NCBI GenBank assembly: GCA_916048095.2
Contig: OU696574.1
Coordinates: forward strand, 3,401,001-3,465,000
Source of the DNA: Sacculina carcini
Taxonomy: Eukaryota; Arthropoda; Thecostraca; Sacculinidae
Direction: 5' to 3'
Length of the DNA stretch: 64,000 nucleotides
Made by a program: the position numbers and the translations under genes. Every line of letters begins with the position of its first letter. Position 1 is the stretch's first letter. Below the pieces are notes generated by a model. That model was not told the origin of the DNA and ran no database searches. It worked only from the letters and a program-made list of their open reading frames with translations. This document shows positions 44,041 through 55,951 of the stretch, one piece after another.

Positions 44041-44755
44041 TCGGAAAAAGATGGGCAAATACAAACAATATATTTGCTAACAATGAACAATGATGATGAT
44101 GAGGATGATGATAATTATCTTCATCATCACTCTAATTATAATTGGTGTTAAGGGGCGCACCGGCCTGTCAGACCATATGCCCCCCCCCCCCAGTCAATGA
44201 ACCACGATGCAACATGAAGACAAATGAAAATAAAAAATACACAAATATCATGTCATGATTGAGCGAATGTAAATAAATGGTAAATAATTTGATTGACATT
44301 GATCGTAAAAATTCAAGTCACATCATGATTGATTTGGTATACAAATAACGCTAAACCACAATAATTCAATGAAAGCAAACAGCTGTGGCGTACACAGTTA
44401 TATATTTTTGTGTTTTCTTGTAATTTTATTTCTCATGATTCGATGTGAAGTTCATATTTTAATAACTTTGCGCTACCGTATTTGTGTTGATCAATGATGT
44501 GATTTTGCGTGATTCATGTTTCGATGTCCTGTATTTAGCCGTAGGTATATATGCTCTGTGACTAGTGACTAGCGACTAGCGTTTGTCCGGTGCTAAATTT
44601 AGTTGCTAAATTTAGGGCATCTGAGAATGCTGACATTTGCACACACACTTGGCAACAGTGTTTGCAAGCACAGAGCGGAGTCATGCCGTATATTTGGTAT
44701 GTGCGTTAGTCCGAGAACTGTTCTAGAACCACGCAATTATACGTCATGTGTGTAT
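44041..44755. other. Non-coding stretch with simple repeats
   Basis: A (GAT)n/(ATC)n mini-foldback at about 44090-44135 and a C13 run at about 44180. Short direct repeats GACTAGC and GCTAAATTTAG lie at 44560-44615. No gene. Confidence 0.5.
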
Positions 44756-44756
44756 G

Positions 44757-45470
44757 TATAAAAAGGCGCCTGTGTTTCGCATCTGGGCAGATACGCTGAC
44801 CATTTCGAGTCTGGCAGAGCTTTCTGTGTCTCGATAGTTTGGTGTACTCGGTTTGGTGTACTCAAGCCACTCGGGTCTTGCACAACGCTAGAGTGAAGTA
44901 GATATCCATTCTGCTCACTCATTCGTTGCTCGCTCGCTAAGACTAATATCACCACTAAAGCTTTATATATTAGCTCGTGGCCCTTTTCAGAAGAACTACT
45001 ACTCTGTCTGGGAGTGTCGCCCATTTCTGTTTTTGTAGTTCATATAAATATTGTCCGTTTGCAGCGCGAACGTTTCTGACACTGTGTACGCTGAACATTT
45101 CGAGTCTGGCAGAGCTGCTCTCTGTGTCTCGCTAGTTTGGTGTATTCTGCCACTCGGGTCTTGCATAACGTTAGAGTGAGGTGGGTATTCCTTCTGCTCA
45201 CTCATTCGTTGTTCCCCCGCTAGATACAGGTACGCTGAACATTTAGAGTCTGGCAGAGCTACTCTCTGTGTCTCGGTAGCCTGGTGTATTCTGTCACTCG
45301 GGTCTTGCATAACGTTAGAGTGAAGTGGGTATTCCTTCTGCTCACTCATTCTTTGTTCGTCCGCAAAGGCTAATATCACTAGTAAAGCTTTAGATATTAG
45401 CTCGTGGCCCTTTTCAGAGAAACTACACCTCTGCCTGGGAGTGTCGCCCATTTCTGTGTTTTGTAGCAGT
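44757..45470 (+). repeat. TATA-headed tandem duplication (possible promoter/LTR-derived)
   Basis: TATAAAAAGGCGCC at about 44757 is a strong TATA-like element. Downstream, three partial copies of one segment follow at about 44797, 45087 and 45230. They share CATTT(C/A)GAGTCTGGCAGAGCT, TCTGTGTCTCG, CACTCGGGTCTTGCA and TTCTGCTCACTCATTC. Two of the copies (first and third) continue into TAGCTCGTGGCCCTTTTCAGA and GGGAGTGTCGCCCATTTCTG. Open frames over it on minus are by-products of the repeats. It could be the R-U5 part of an LTR or a duplicated first exon; neither is proven. Confidence 0.7.
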
Positions 45471-45534
45471 AATTGGCTGCTACACTTTGTGATATTTGCA
45501 CAAAGTGGGGGAAGGGGGGAGAGGTAAGGGGTTT

Positions 45535-45761
45535 GTACGCTTTAGGCCCCGCCCACTTATGACGTCACATGTTTTTACACTCTTTAGGACCCGCCCGCTT
45601 ATGTCGTCACATGGTTTTGCACGCTTTAGGGCCGTCCACTTATGACGTCACAGGTTTTTTGCACGCTTTAGGCCCCGCCCACTTATGACGTCACATGGTT
45701 TTGCACGCTTTAGGCCTCGCCCACTTATGATGTCACAAGGTTTTTGCACGCTCCCCGCCTC
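45535..45761. repeat. 42-bp minisatellite carrying CRE and GC-box motifs
   Basis: Five units of 42-43 bp start at 45535, 45577, 45619, 45661 and 45703, plus a partial sixth. Most contain CCCCGCCC (a GC/Sp1-type box) 9 bp before TGACGTCA (a perfect CRE). Units 1, 3 and 4 have the intact TGACGTCA; units 2 and 5 have one change. Lying about 70-300 bp beyond the tandem duplication, it has the composition of a multi-site enhancer or promoter. Confidence 0.92.
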
Positions 45762-46299
45762 AACCGGAAGTGGCGCTCTCTATACCTGTGGCGCCATCTA
45801 TACCAAACCTGACATTACCTAACAGTTGTTTTCGTCCGGTGGTGCCATCTATTGTGAGCGGTGGTACCTGTGAATGCAGCAGCGATATCTATACATATTT
45901 GAATCAATTTATTCTATTAATTTGATAAATTTTGTTCATTAAATTAATTTAATAAATTTTACCAATTTTGTTAATTTTATTTTTATTCATTTTATTCATT
46001 ATAATCATTTGATTTATTTTTTTATACTTATATATTTCGATTATTTGTGTTTTTAGAGAGTAATGTATGAATGAAGAAAGTAATGGGTAATGAAAATAAT
46101 TTAGAGAATTGTGAGGCTCTTATTCATTCATTCATTCATGTATTTTTTCCAGCCTTCATGTCAACAGAACCAAAATATGTAATTAAACCAAAACTGGAAA
46201 GGCAATTGAAGCTAAATAGCTTGTGTTGCCTGGGTTAAATCAAATTGTTAATACGATGCAATACATACATGCTCACATATATACATATTCACGCGCACT
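45762..46299. other. AT-rich non-coding stretch
   Basis: Contains GGCGCCATCTAT/GTGCCATCTATTG repeats at 45790-45855, then AT-rich sequence with TTAATTT and ATTCATTC repeats. No gene. Confidence 0.45.
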
Positions 46300-46315
46300 A
46301 ATTTACTCATCTAAA

Positions 46316-46405
46316 CACTGATAAATATATCATGCACACAATCACACTCCCACACTCATACACACCAAATACACACACACCCACACACACACCCACACAC
46401 ACAGC
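46316..46405. repeat. CA microsatellite at LINE D 3' end
   Basis: (CA)n and (CACACC)n immediately downstream of the LINE D ORF2 stop region on minus. Confidence 0.8.
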
Positions 46406-46408
46406 ACA

Positions 46409-49398
46409 ATCACGATTTATCGCACTCGACCATATGCTATATTTTGATTGGTCAGATTCCTCAGAGTAAGATTGAATGTATTGTTTTTTCAAGTTTTTCT
46501 TGTAGCTGGACAACGTTGGAGTTTGTTTCTGGTTTTTTTCCAATGCATTCCACTGCGATATACCTACATAGAAAAATGATAAGCTTCTTAGTTTGGTTCG
46601 TGTGTGGGGAACGAGGAATTTGTCTGTATACCTTGTATTGATTATGAAGTATGCTTGAATGCTAGATGGTAATTTATTATGATATGCTGCATACATTTTA
46701 GTTAAATTATTCAGTTTTACTACATCATCAAATTTTAGAATATTTTCATTTTTGAATAAAGGTGATGTATGCTCCCTTGCTTTCAGATTGTCTATGATTC
46801 TGATAGCTCTTTTTTGTGCAATTCTTATAGTTTGCAAGCTAGTGTAATAAGTATTTCCCCATGCTTCACAGCAGTATTGTAAAAATGATTGAAAAAATGA
46901 ATAATAAAGGGTGGTTTTTGTTTTAGTGTCGAATATTTCTTTTACTTTGCTGAGAAGGAAATTCACTCTGTCAAGTTTAACAGTTACATTGGATATTTGC
47001 TCTTTCCAATGTAATTTGCTATCAATAATTACTCCCAGAAATTTAGTAGATTGTTTCCTATCAAGTTTGTCTACCCCTATGCTTATACAGCTGTTTGAGG
47101 TGTCATTACTGTTACTGAAAACAATGTAATTAGACTTTTTTACATTGAGCGATAATTTGTTACTCGTGAACCAGTCTTGTAATATTATTATGCATGAGTT
47201 TATTTGTTCATAGAGTTCATACGTGTGTTTGCCTTTGTAGAATTTGTTGGTGTCATCCGCAAATGCTATTGTTCTTGTGTGTCTCATGATGTTGAATAGA
47301 TCGTTGATGTAGATTATGAATAGTGTCGGTCCCAGTGTAGAACCTTGTGGAACCCCGCATTCTATGGGTAATTGTTCAGACTTTGAACCTCTTACTTCAG
47401 TGTATTGCGTTCTCTGTGTTAAATACCTTGTGATCCATTGTATGGTTGTGCCTCTCATGCCGTATAAGTTTAGTTTTTTCAACAATATTTTGTGATCGAG
47501 AGTGTCAAAGGCCTTTTTCAGATCCAGGAATAATCCAACAGTTATTTGACGCTGCTCAAAAGACTCAGTTATGTAGTTGATCATATCAAGCACGGCTTGT
47601 GATGTGTTCTTGCCTCTTTGGAATCCATATTGATTTTCATGTATAATTTTATGCTTTTTTATAAAAATTATCAATCTTCGATGAAATAATATTTTTAATT
47701 ATTTTTTAAATTGATCTAGTAAAGAAATTGGCCGATAATTTCCGCTTTCCTTGTTATCTCCAGACTTGTGTATGGGTACTATTTTTGCAATTCTCATAAG
47801 ATTTGGAAACGTTCCCGTGGAAAAAGATAAATTGAAGATGTATGATAGTGGAGCGGCTATATGATTGGCGGTGTCTTTAACTATCTTCATGTTGAGATTT
47901 AGATGATCTGTTGAACATGTCCCTTTGGCCGACTTAATTGTTTTCTTTACTTCCATCTCTGAAACGGGATAGAGGAACATAGTTGATGGAACCATGTTTA
48001 CATGCTGACAGTCATCTATGCTAGTCGGGCTGGTCTTAATTGCTGAGGCAAGAACTGGTCCAATTTTCACAAAATACTCGTTGAAATGACTTGCTATGTT
48101 CTGAGAGTCTGAATTGTCCTATTTTCTGTGCGTAGCTGACATATCGGCTCTCTCTTTTTTGTTTCTATATTCAACGTTGTTATTATGGTTTGCAATTTTT
48201 GTCTGATTGTGACATTTCTATCAGAGAAGTGCCTCGCATAGTAAAGTTTCTTGCTCGTATGTATTATTTTTTTGAGTTTGTTTCTGTAGTGTTTGTAACT
48301 TTTCTCGTCTTCTTTCTTTTTTGTGGTCATAAACTTTCGCTAAAGCACTCGCTTGTTGTCACTGGAGATCTTAATTCCCCTTGTTATCCATGGTCGCCTT
48401 TTGGTTTTGTTATCAGCTTTGGTTTTATACATCGGTAAGTGCTTGTTAACAGCCCGGATATATAGGTCGACAAACCGTTCATAAGAGTGATTGACATTAT
48501 CAGATAATATTGTGTCCCAGTCGATGGAGTTAAGGTCCCGGTTGAGCCTTTGTACTCGCTTATCAGTATATATTCTTCTTGTATAACACACCGGCTCCTT
48601 TTCCGTGATTATGTTGTTGACAATAGCAAATATTGGGTATTGATCCGAGAAATCGTCCTGTATAATGCCACTAGTGATATTGCTGGCCACGTCGGTGGTA
48701 TATATGTGATCAATCAGCGTACTGCTTTGCCTGGTTTCCCTAGTAGCCTTCCTTATCAGCGGATAAGACCCCAAGTCCATCATTGTGTTAATAAAAATCT
48801 GCGTCGACTGATGAGTATCGGCGTTGAATAAGTTCACGTTTAAATCGCCCAGCATAAACCACTCTTGTTTATGCATCACGTCAGTTATGCCAGTAATTGT
48901 TTCAATATAGTTGCTAACAGGTGTTCCAGGCTGCCTATACACACAGGAAACACGCACTGGCTTATGCCCGGATTTCACCGTGACCTCAACCGTTATTATT
49001 TCCATAACATGTGCTACTTCAAACGTAAACGCTGATATTTCCTGAACGTCCAGATTGTCCTTAGCAAATATTGCCACTCCTCCACCTCTCATATGCGTTC
49101 GAAGTTGTTTATGTACAGTATATCCTTCAATGCGACAATTATCCATTGACTGTTGATTAGACCACGTTTCAGTAACAGCAATAATGTCCCAATTGTGATG
49201 TAAACTATCCAAAAATTCAACCAATTCATGAATATGTTTGCACAGACTGCGTTTGTTAACGTGCAACATCGATAGTGTCTGATTATCATCGAAGTTTTTC
49301 ACAAACTCATCTACAGTGTAAGTTTCAGAACTATGATTGTCTAAATTACCTAGAGTCATTCCATTGTTGTCCAGATGTCCAGAACTGGTATCAATCAT
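46409..49398 (-). pseudogene. LINE D ORF2: APE endonuclease and reverse transcriptase, nearly intact
   Basis: Endonuclease: LSMLHVNKRSLCKHIHEL, WDIIAVTETWSN, GGGVAIFAKD, VSCVYRQPGTPVSNY, FMLGDLNVNLF, STLIDHIYTTD and SDQYPIFAIV (usual SDH changed to SDQ). RT: IAKIVPIHKSGDNKESGNYRPISLL, ENQYGFQRGKNTSQAV, LFLDLKKAFDTLDHKILL, ECGVPQGSTLGPTLFIIYINDL, and catalytic FADDTNKF. C-terminus: CCEAWGNTYYTS, AQKRAIRIIDNLKAREHTSP, ISQWNALEKNQ. Only about three frame breaks (near 48335, 48080, 47690) and the catalytic His change disable it. The superfamily is jockey/CR1-like. It would perform target-primed reverse transcription. LINEs C and G are fragments of relatives. Confidence 0.88.
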
Positions 49399-49579
49399 TG
49401 ATTATGAGACATTGGTTTAGTAAGCCATCTGACCAGTTGCCTCTCTTTGATGTCGAGATGTTAAGATTCAAATGGAATACAAAAATATCATACTTAATTG
49501 GATATATGGCCCAGTGCGACGAGTTAGTGGCATGCATTATACTAATGATTGTGCTCATACAAAAATAGCAATACCCGCG

Positions 49580-49835
49580 CATACTTTCTCACCAGCAGAC
49601 TTGAGCGCACACACACAGTTGCACACACATACACGCACACACTCCTACACTCACGTAACCATCAATAATCACTCTCTTACACAGATAAATTCCTATATGA
49701 ATGATTAGAAAATGTAGCTCACGCACAATCCTGCGCACATATACAATTTGAATGTGGATATTTACAATACATATCCTCACACACACAAAAGCTCTTGCAT
49801 TCGCATACACACTCACTTTGACGCAAACACTTATA
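49580..49835. repeat. CA-rich microsatellite between LINE D ORF1 and ORF2
   Basis: (CA)n runs with ACACAC/TCACAC variants. It lies between the two LINE D reading frames, so it may be an expansion inside the element. Confidence 0.7.
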
Positions 49836-49840
49836 ATATC

Positions 49841-50735
49841 TTATTCATACCAATTCGAATACCTTGATGCAGCGGTGAATAAATTGCACAATGTGAAAGA
49901 GGGGATATTAGATGCTAATTGGCTGCTGACAACCAAGCAAGTTGTCACGCCGCCCCTCCGACCGTGCCTTATGTCGGCTTGTATATCGGACCTATTGATC
50001 ACCGTATCTTGTTTGACTGACCGCTCGGCAGACTGACCACTGGCGTTCGTCGTCGAGGGCTGCAGTTCAGTCATTTTCCCCACAGGACCAGTGTGACCGA
50101 TGACCTCCTCCATCGATGTCACTCTGGCTGGAAGGGCATGTTCGGTCAGACGAAATACAACTCCTGATTGGTCTGTCCAGACAGAGTGCACCTTGCCTGC
50201 CTTCCTCATCTGTCGCAACTGAAATGCGAGCGCACTGTTTTGTGGAGTGAGATGATCGTTTATATATATGTACTTTCTAGCCGTTTTTTCAGTGCAGCCC
50301 TCGCCTTAAAAATTCTTGGCGCTTTCCCGCTCTCTCGAAGCGGATCAAAAGAGGCCGAGATCGTCCAGGTTTTTTCTCCCCGAGACGGTGAGCAGACTCT
50401 ATGTCCTCCGCCGACACCTCAACTCCAATGTTGCTAGCCAGCTCTTTAACCAGTTGGACAGGACTCTCACCTGCTCCCTCGGAGATGCCCGACACACACA
50501 GGTTTTTTCGCCGACTGGCTTGCTCTAGCATGGATATTTTTTGTTGTGCCAGTTGTAGGTCTTCCCTTATTTCGGCGGGTTCTTCATTCTTTGCAGCAAC
50601 TGCAGCCGTCACTGCTGCCTCAACAGCCGGGGCCACGATCTTGTCTCGGAAGGCTTCAAGAATCTTCTCATTCTTCATACACTCCAACATTGCCTCCAAT
50701 AAATCCGCAGAATGTGCCGCTGTGCGAGCCATCAA
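49841..50735 (-). pseudogene. LINE D ORF1 protein (coiled coil, RRM-like, C-terminal domain)
   Basis: N-terminal part is Ala/Glu-rich helical (EAAVTAAVAAKNEEPAEIREDLQLAQQKISMLEQ), suited to a coiled-coil trimer. Then RRM-like blocks follow: RKNLCVSGISEGAGESPVQL, IGVEVSAEDIESAHRLGEK and RPLLIRFERAGKRQEFL. After a frameshift near 50300 come ALKKRLESTYIYINDHLTP, NSALAFQLRQMRKAGKVHSVW and TDQSGVVFRLTEHA, the usual ORF1 C-terminal domain. ORF1 proteins bind LINE RNA as a chaperone. Position and orientation fit ORF2 downstream. Its 5' end is close to the Gypsy 4 LTR at 50880. Confidence 0.75.
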
Positions 50736-50879
50736 ATATTTACTTAAATCAAATTACTTTATAACAATTACACAAGCTCACAAGTCCTCTCACTTCAAAC
50801 AGCAACTCCAACAAAAATACACTCACACTAACTTATAAATGAACCGTCTTGAAACAATTGCTCAAGAGCTCAAGGCGAT

Positions 50880-51042
50880 TGTAACATGTTGATCATATGA
50901 CCATGCATTGCACACTGGCCTGCGCTATACTCCCGAGCCCCCGCGTGCGCACCGTCAAGCCACTCCCACGATAGTGGCGTGACGTGTGACGCCACACGCC
51001 GTTCATAACACGCACACATATACATACGTAAATATATGACAC
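50880..51042 (-). repeat. Gypsy 4 3' LTR
   Basis: On minus it starts TGTCATATATTTACG after the purine tract TTGGAGGGGGAGG and ends CATGTTACA. A copy in plus orientation lies at 58487-58658, and a partial minus copy at 58761-58850. The left flank GCGAT (50875-50879) nearly matches ACGAT at 58851-58855, a 5-bp target duplication spanning the whole Gypsy 4/R2 complex. Confidence 0.85.
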
Positions 51043-51118
51043 CTCCCCCTCCAAATTAATCACAACATACATACCACATGAAATGGCATTGCATAACACA
51101 CGTTCATGGCACATAATA

Positions 51119-51832
51119 ATTCAAATACGCCGGCGGTCAACGAATACGCATAGACCGCCGCGGTAACACACGGTCCTCATTGCCTGCTGTTTGACCTGTT
51201 GGACGGGAAGACCTCATGGTTGGGAAGTCTAGGATCATCTGGTAGCTACGGGTCGACTGTACGGTATTATCTTCCCCTACCATCAAAATGTGACGGCGAT
51301 TTCGTCGATACAGTGTGCCACAAACTTTTACCAAATACGATTTATAGGGTAGTTTCATTACACATTCTTCCCGTGACCACGAGTTCTGATCCGGCCGTTC
51401 TAACCAGACTGCTGTCCCTGGACGGATCGGCGGCAATGACCGCACTCCCTGATTATCATAATGATGTTTTTGATCGGCTTTGCTATTCAGCAAATTGTAC
51501 CGAACTCCTTTGGGATTATCCGGCTCTAATGAACGTCGGGTTGTGGGCATCAGCGTGCGACACCGACGTCTGAACATAACGTGCGCCGGCGAGAAGGCTG
51601 TATATTGACTAGCGTATTTCGCCAAAGCATGAGCGCCCACATGGGATTCTGCCGAGTATCGTACGCTTTTCGGATGATCCCCCTGATTAGATTAACAGCG
51701 TTTTCTGCACGACCATTCGACTGCGGATACCTCGGGCTTGTCGTTATATGCAACATATCCACAAATGGCGCAAACTCTTTGAATTCAAGACTGGCAAATT
51801 GTGGCCCGTTATCAGACACAAGTACTTCCGGC
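51119..51832 (-). pseudogene. Gypsy 4 integrase C-terminal part
   Basis: Begins GVPEVLVSDNGPQFASLEFKEFA (second catalytic Asp), then YPQSNGRAENAVNLI (catalytic Glu in GRAEN), AYDTRQNPMWALMLWRNT, SPAHVMFRRRCRTLMPT, PPIRPGTAVWLERPDQNSW and TYRRNRRHILMV. It ends RSMRIR. The first half of the integrase is at 56421-56966; R2 sits between them at the codons for ARYG/VPEVL. Frame changes near 51640 make it a pseudogene. Confidence 0.85.
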
Positions 51833-51837
51833 ACACC

Positions 51838-52288
51838 TGTGAATGTATTCAACAACCATGTACAGAAAAAATAACGTGATGAAAACTGCGATATTTTAAT
51901 GACCACGAATCCACACACGAATCTACACGATCCCGCAGAAAAGCGTTAACTCCACACAAAACAGGTACCCTCTTGCCAACGCACTCGTTCGCCCCACGCT
52001 CCCAGTTCACACCACTAAACCAACAGCCCTCGAACGCTCCACATTTCCCCTAGTTACCAACAAAGTGCAGTACACGCGCGCTCCCACACACAAACACACA
52101 CATGCACACCATCTGCCTGTACAACCAGACACGCACGCATTCACAAAACAAACACCTACCGCTCGCGCAAGGATCACAGCCACACAAACACGCACACTTT
52201 CACTCACATACACATACACACTTGCTTATGCAAACACCATATCCCTAACGCACACACACACGCACTAATACCACAGTAATACACCACA
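51838..52288 (-). repeat. R2 3' LTR
   Basis: 451 bp; starts TGTGGTGTATTAC and ends CATTCACA on minus. Preceded on minus by the purine tract ATGGGGGCG (52289-52297). CA-rich in its centre. Confidence 0.92.
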
Positions 52289-52329
52289 CGCCCCCATGAT
52301 GTACACATCAAAATTATCAGACTTTTATA

Positions 52330-55252
52330 TACAGGTAAAGTTATACGTAGTCGTCGAGCCACGCCGGTGCTCGTCTTTCTCGCGTTGACCTTGGCACAAA
52401 CTCGGGTTCCGGCTCTTGATCCACGTTCTCAACACGTCCTTAGGAAATCACCGGATCCGCCTCGTCCTGTGAACTTTCGCTCTCGTCCTCGGACTCCCTC
52501 CCTAATACTCGCCGAATGTCCAGAACGTGGCGTGACACACCGTCAACTTCGACGGTGTTGGGCGAAACTACTCCGGTGATGCGACCTCTTCTCCAGCGCG
52601 TCGTACAACGTGCATCCGGCGGCTTAACCGAGACGTCATCAACAACACGCCAAACACCACCATCTTCCTCAGGAAGATCCTTCCTCGCCGACGGATGTCG
52701 CCACTGATACTTATAAATGCCATGCGCGGGGGACACCGTCGCCTCGTTGGAATGTGCTGGGGTCATATTGTACCAAAACAACACCTCGATAGGTGTTGTT
52801 CTGCACCGCTCCGCCACACGCTTGATCGTCCTATGGTGCCGCTCGACGATTCCGTTACCTGAGGGTCTATATGCCGCACGATATCTGCGCTTCACATCCC
52901 ATCTATCGCAAACATCCGCAAGCTTTGATGATTTGAAAGCTGGGCTGTTGTCTAGGAGAAGTTCTGCAGCCGGTCCACGTTCGAGGAAAAGCTCGTGAAT
53001 TACCCTCGCGATATCGTCAGCGTTTTACGACCGTATTCGTTTCCACACGGCGAACCTACAAGGCCCAGAATCCACGATTGTCAGATAAGACTGGCCTCTG
53101 TACTGGGTCACATCTGCCGCCAGTCGACACCAGTTTTCGTCCACACTCAGATCTCCAGGTTGATGGCTGGACGGCGCCGGATCAATCGACTGGCATTGAA
53201 CGCACTCTCTGACACATCTTTTTACCTAGGACCTCGTCGTATCTGGTTCCACCATTCTCGCCAACGAGAGAGTCCTGTCCACTCCAAAATGATGTTGTGC
53301 ATGCATTTCATGAAGTGTCAATGCACATATTTCGTCACTGTTCTCACGGCGTAGTTCCAACCATTCCTTGGGAACACGCGTTAGCCTTTGTTACTTACAG
53401 ACCTTATGAATGAGGGTTTGATTGTGATCGCAAGCTCGGTGACCATGGCGCTCAGGAGGCCCAGCCGGCGCAGAATCAGCACTTCAGCCGCACTGCTACT
53501 CTTCACTCTGCGCTCACCACTAAGCGTAAACCTCAGCCACCCCATAACTGTCATTGAATCAGTAATCACCTCAATGTCGTCCAAACCCCACTTGACAGCC
53601 AGATTGATTCCCTTCAGTACGGTGTCCAGCTCGACAAGGTTAATGTGATTGGCGTCATTCGTTTTGCGCAACCATGATGCGTCTTCCACTCCTGATCCGT
53701 CTATTTCCAGCAAAACACCCAATGCCAGACTGCTGGCATCACACCACACCTTTCCTTTCTTTGATTTGGGTACATACCACTTTCCTCGAACAGGGTCACA
53801 TTCTTCAACCATTCCAAGCATCGAGTTAGCCATTTTCAATGTGCTCTCACTGACAACGTCCTCCCATGCACACTCCTGTGATGACCTCTTCACGAAACTG
53901 GTTGCCACCCTTAGCCAACGCGATACAGGGTAGTGCCCCACCAGCTTCCCACATAGCGAAAATAGGCCACGTTAAGTAAGCCCAGCTTCAACGGATTCTG
54001 GCACCTTGTTACCTCGCCGAAACATCAACTCACCACTTCCGGGGGTGACTAGTTACAAACCGAGCACACGCCCGTTGTCTAATTTTTCGGGATCTTTTGC
54101 GACTAGCCCGTATTTCCGGAGATGGAGAACTACTTCATCTGCACTGACGATGCTTTCGTTCACCAGTATGTCGTCGATGTACGAGTCAGTGGCACTTTGA
54201 ATGCGCTCTTCTTGGCTCAAAACCCTAGCTAGAATCTTGGTCATGATGCGGGGTGCGCAGTTGAGCCCAAATCCAAGCCTTGTCAGAAAGAATCTCGAAT
54301 TCCCGTACTCCACTTGTTGGTACTTCCAAAGGCTTTCATCCACTCCAATCTGTAGGTAAGATGATTTTATATCATCCAATTTCAGAGGGGCTGCCATTTC
54401 CCCCATCTTCTGAGTGTTTCACCACATATCGGTGCGTCGTAGCCTGCGTGGCATTGTACGTGCGCATTAAGTTCCCTGAAGTCGAGCACAGGTCTCACCT
54501 TATTCTTGTTGGATTGGTCAACTGCCATCAAAGGCAAAACACCTCCAGCAGAGTTACATGGTTTCAGCCAACCAAGTGAAATCCAACGTTTGATCTCTTC
54601 GTCATATCTTGGCATCAGTTTTGGATCACGAACACTGTTGTAACAACCGACAATATTACTCAAAACAGTCTCTCCACTTCCATTTGACCACCCAGCCGTT
54701 GCCGTCAAATTTCGCCTCAAAGTCACAGTCATCAATGAAACTACAACGTGTCGCATTCTCAATGGGCGTTTCCCCGCAGTCACGCCGTGTACTCTCGCTC
54801 ACTACGCAGACAGCATCTTTCACCGGGTCTACCAATTCGCCCTCGCTCGAAACACCTCGCTGGACACCTCTCGCACCAAACACCACTCCTCCTACTCCAA
54901 TATAAGCGCCCCTAAGCCTCATGATCGCGTCCATCCCAAGAATCATTCTGACGTCACCCAACAACTTATCAACTACAATAACATGAAAACGAAAAAGCTC
55001 ACCTCCAACGGACAACAGCACCGTCGCGGTACCCGCGCACTCGACACTCCGACCATCAACACTGGTAACACGACAAGAACCATGAAAACGACCAACGTAT
55101 TGTCGCAGTACCATCGTTTTGGTGCATCCCGTATCGACAACCGCACTCACTTGATGTCCGTTGACAGTGGCTGGGACACACGGTAACGCCTCTGCTGCTC
55201 GTTGGAAGCCGGGAGAACTGCCGGCGCACCAGTTCTCCCCTCGTCGTTTCCC
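52330..55252 (-). pseudogene. R2 pol: protease, RT, RNase H, integrase
   Basis: Protease: SAVVDTGCTKTMVLRQYV (catalytic DTG) and MILGMDAIMRLRGAYI. RT: PVLDFRELNAHVQ, LDDIKSSYLQIGVDESLW, FLTRLGFGLNCAPRIM and catalytic YIDD in DSYIDDILVNES. RNase H: VWCDASSLALGVLLE, VELDTVLKGINLAVKW and VITDSMTVMGW. Integrase: zinc Cys pair CVQCQ, D in LAADVTQY, D in LLDNSPAF, and E in GNGIVERHH. It ends RAPAWLDDYV. Frameshifts near 54400, 53990-54050 and 52450, and stops near 53390 and 53030, disable it. Entry would be by -1 frameshifting from gag. Pol of R1 and R3 is homologous throughout. Confidence 0.88.
55211..55252 (-). promoter_or_regulatory. R2 -1 frameshift signal (GGGAAAC plus stem-loop)
   Basis: On minus, G GGA AAC occupies 55252-55246 in the gag frame, and a -1 slip enters the protease frame exactly. 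After a 7-nt spacer, GGGAGAACT (55239-55231) pairs with AGTTCTCCC (55219-55211) around an 11-nt loop. Compared with R1 the stem sequence has changed but the pairing is retained. Confidence 0.8.
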
Positions 55253-55948
55253 GAGTAGTCAACGACGTCTGAAGGCTGCGGACAGTATCACCTAAAGTGC
55301 GGTCCTCCACATCGGAAGCATTCCACCTGGCGACGTCCTCTACGAACGGCACGACCACAGTTCCTCGCCAAGTGCGGTCCTCCGCACAAAAAGCACCCGC
55401 CGTACAGCTTCTTGTCCTCGACCGGTCTAGGTTGCGCGTTCTTTGAGACCATCGCCGCGTCTGCGCTCTCATCCTCCAACAATACCCGGGCTCTTTCTAT
55501 CACGGCATCCAGTCCAATCGTCTTTATGTTCGGCATTGTTCTAAGCTCCCGAGACACATCTCGCGGCATACCGACAACGAAAGCATTTTTGAGAACGTCC
55601 TCGTTCTCGATTTCGGCCAGTTTTGCAAGTTTCCTCAGAGCGGACATATAAACGTCCGCGGTTTCACCGCTCCACTTGCTGCAGGCGAATCTTTCGTATG
55701 CAGTGAGCCGATTGGCGGAAAACGCATCAAGGAGTTTCGTTCTGACGTCTTAGTACACCTCCTTCTTCTGCTCGTTCATCTCATTTATACACATCGTAGG
55801 CTTTTCCGTCAAGAAAAAGCGGCAGCACGTTGGCCAAATCGTCGATCTTCTGCAGTTTTGCAACTCTTTCGAACTTGTTTATCCACTGAACGACGTCCTG
55901 CCCTCCATCGAACTGTCGCAGGATCTCATGAAGCTTCATATTTGCCAT
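55253..55948 (-). pseudogene. R2 gag with two zinc knuckles
   Basis: Start ATG lies 3 nt after the primer site (MANMKLHEILRQFDGGQDVVQW). Capsid-like blocks FERVAKLQKIDDLANVLPLFL and, after a frameshift near 55780, LRKLAKLAEIENEDVLKNAFVVGM follow. Zinc knuckles: CFLCGGPHLARNC, intact; and CFRCGGPHFR-stop-YC with a TGA (55285-55287) inside. The intervening part around 55700 matches R3 SGESVYVYANEIRRLAGLA. Beyond the TGA the frame runs through the GGGAAAC site. It would form the particle shell; this copy is broken. Confidence 0.8.
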
Positions 55949-55951
55949 TGT

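Noticed and set aside
44737-45451. Minus-strand frames starting MGDTPRQ in two copies
   Set aside because: They mirror the tandem duplication; the plus-strand TATA and repeat structure explain them, and no family is recognisable.
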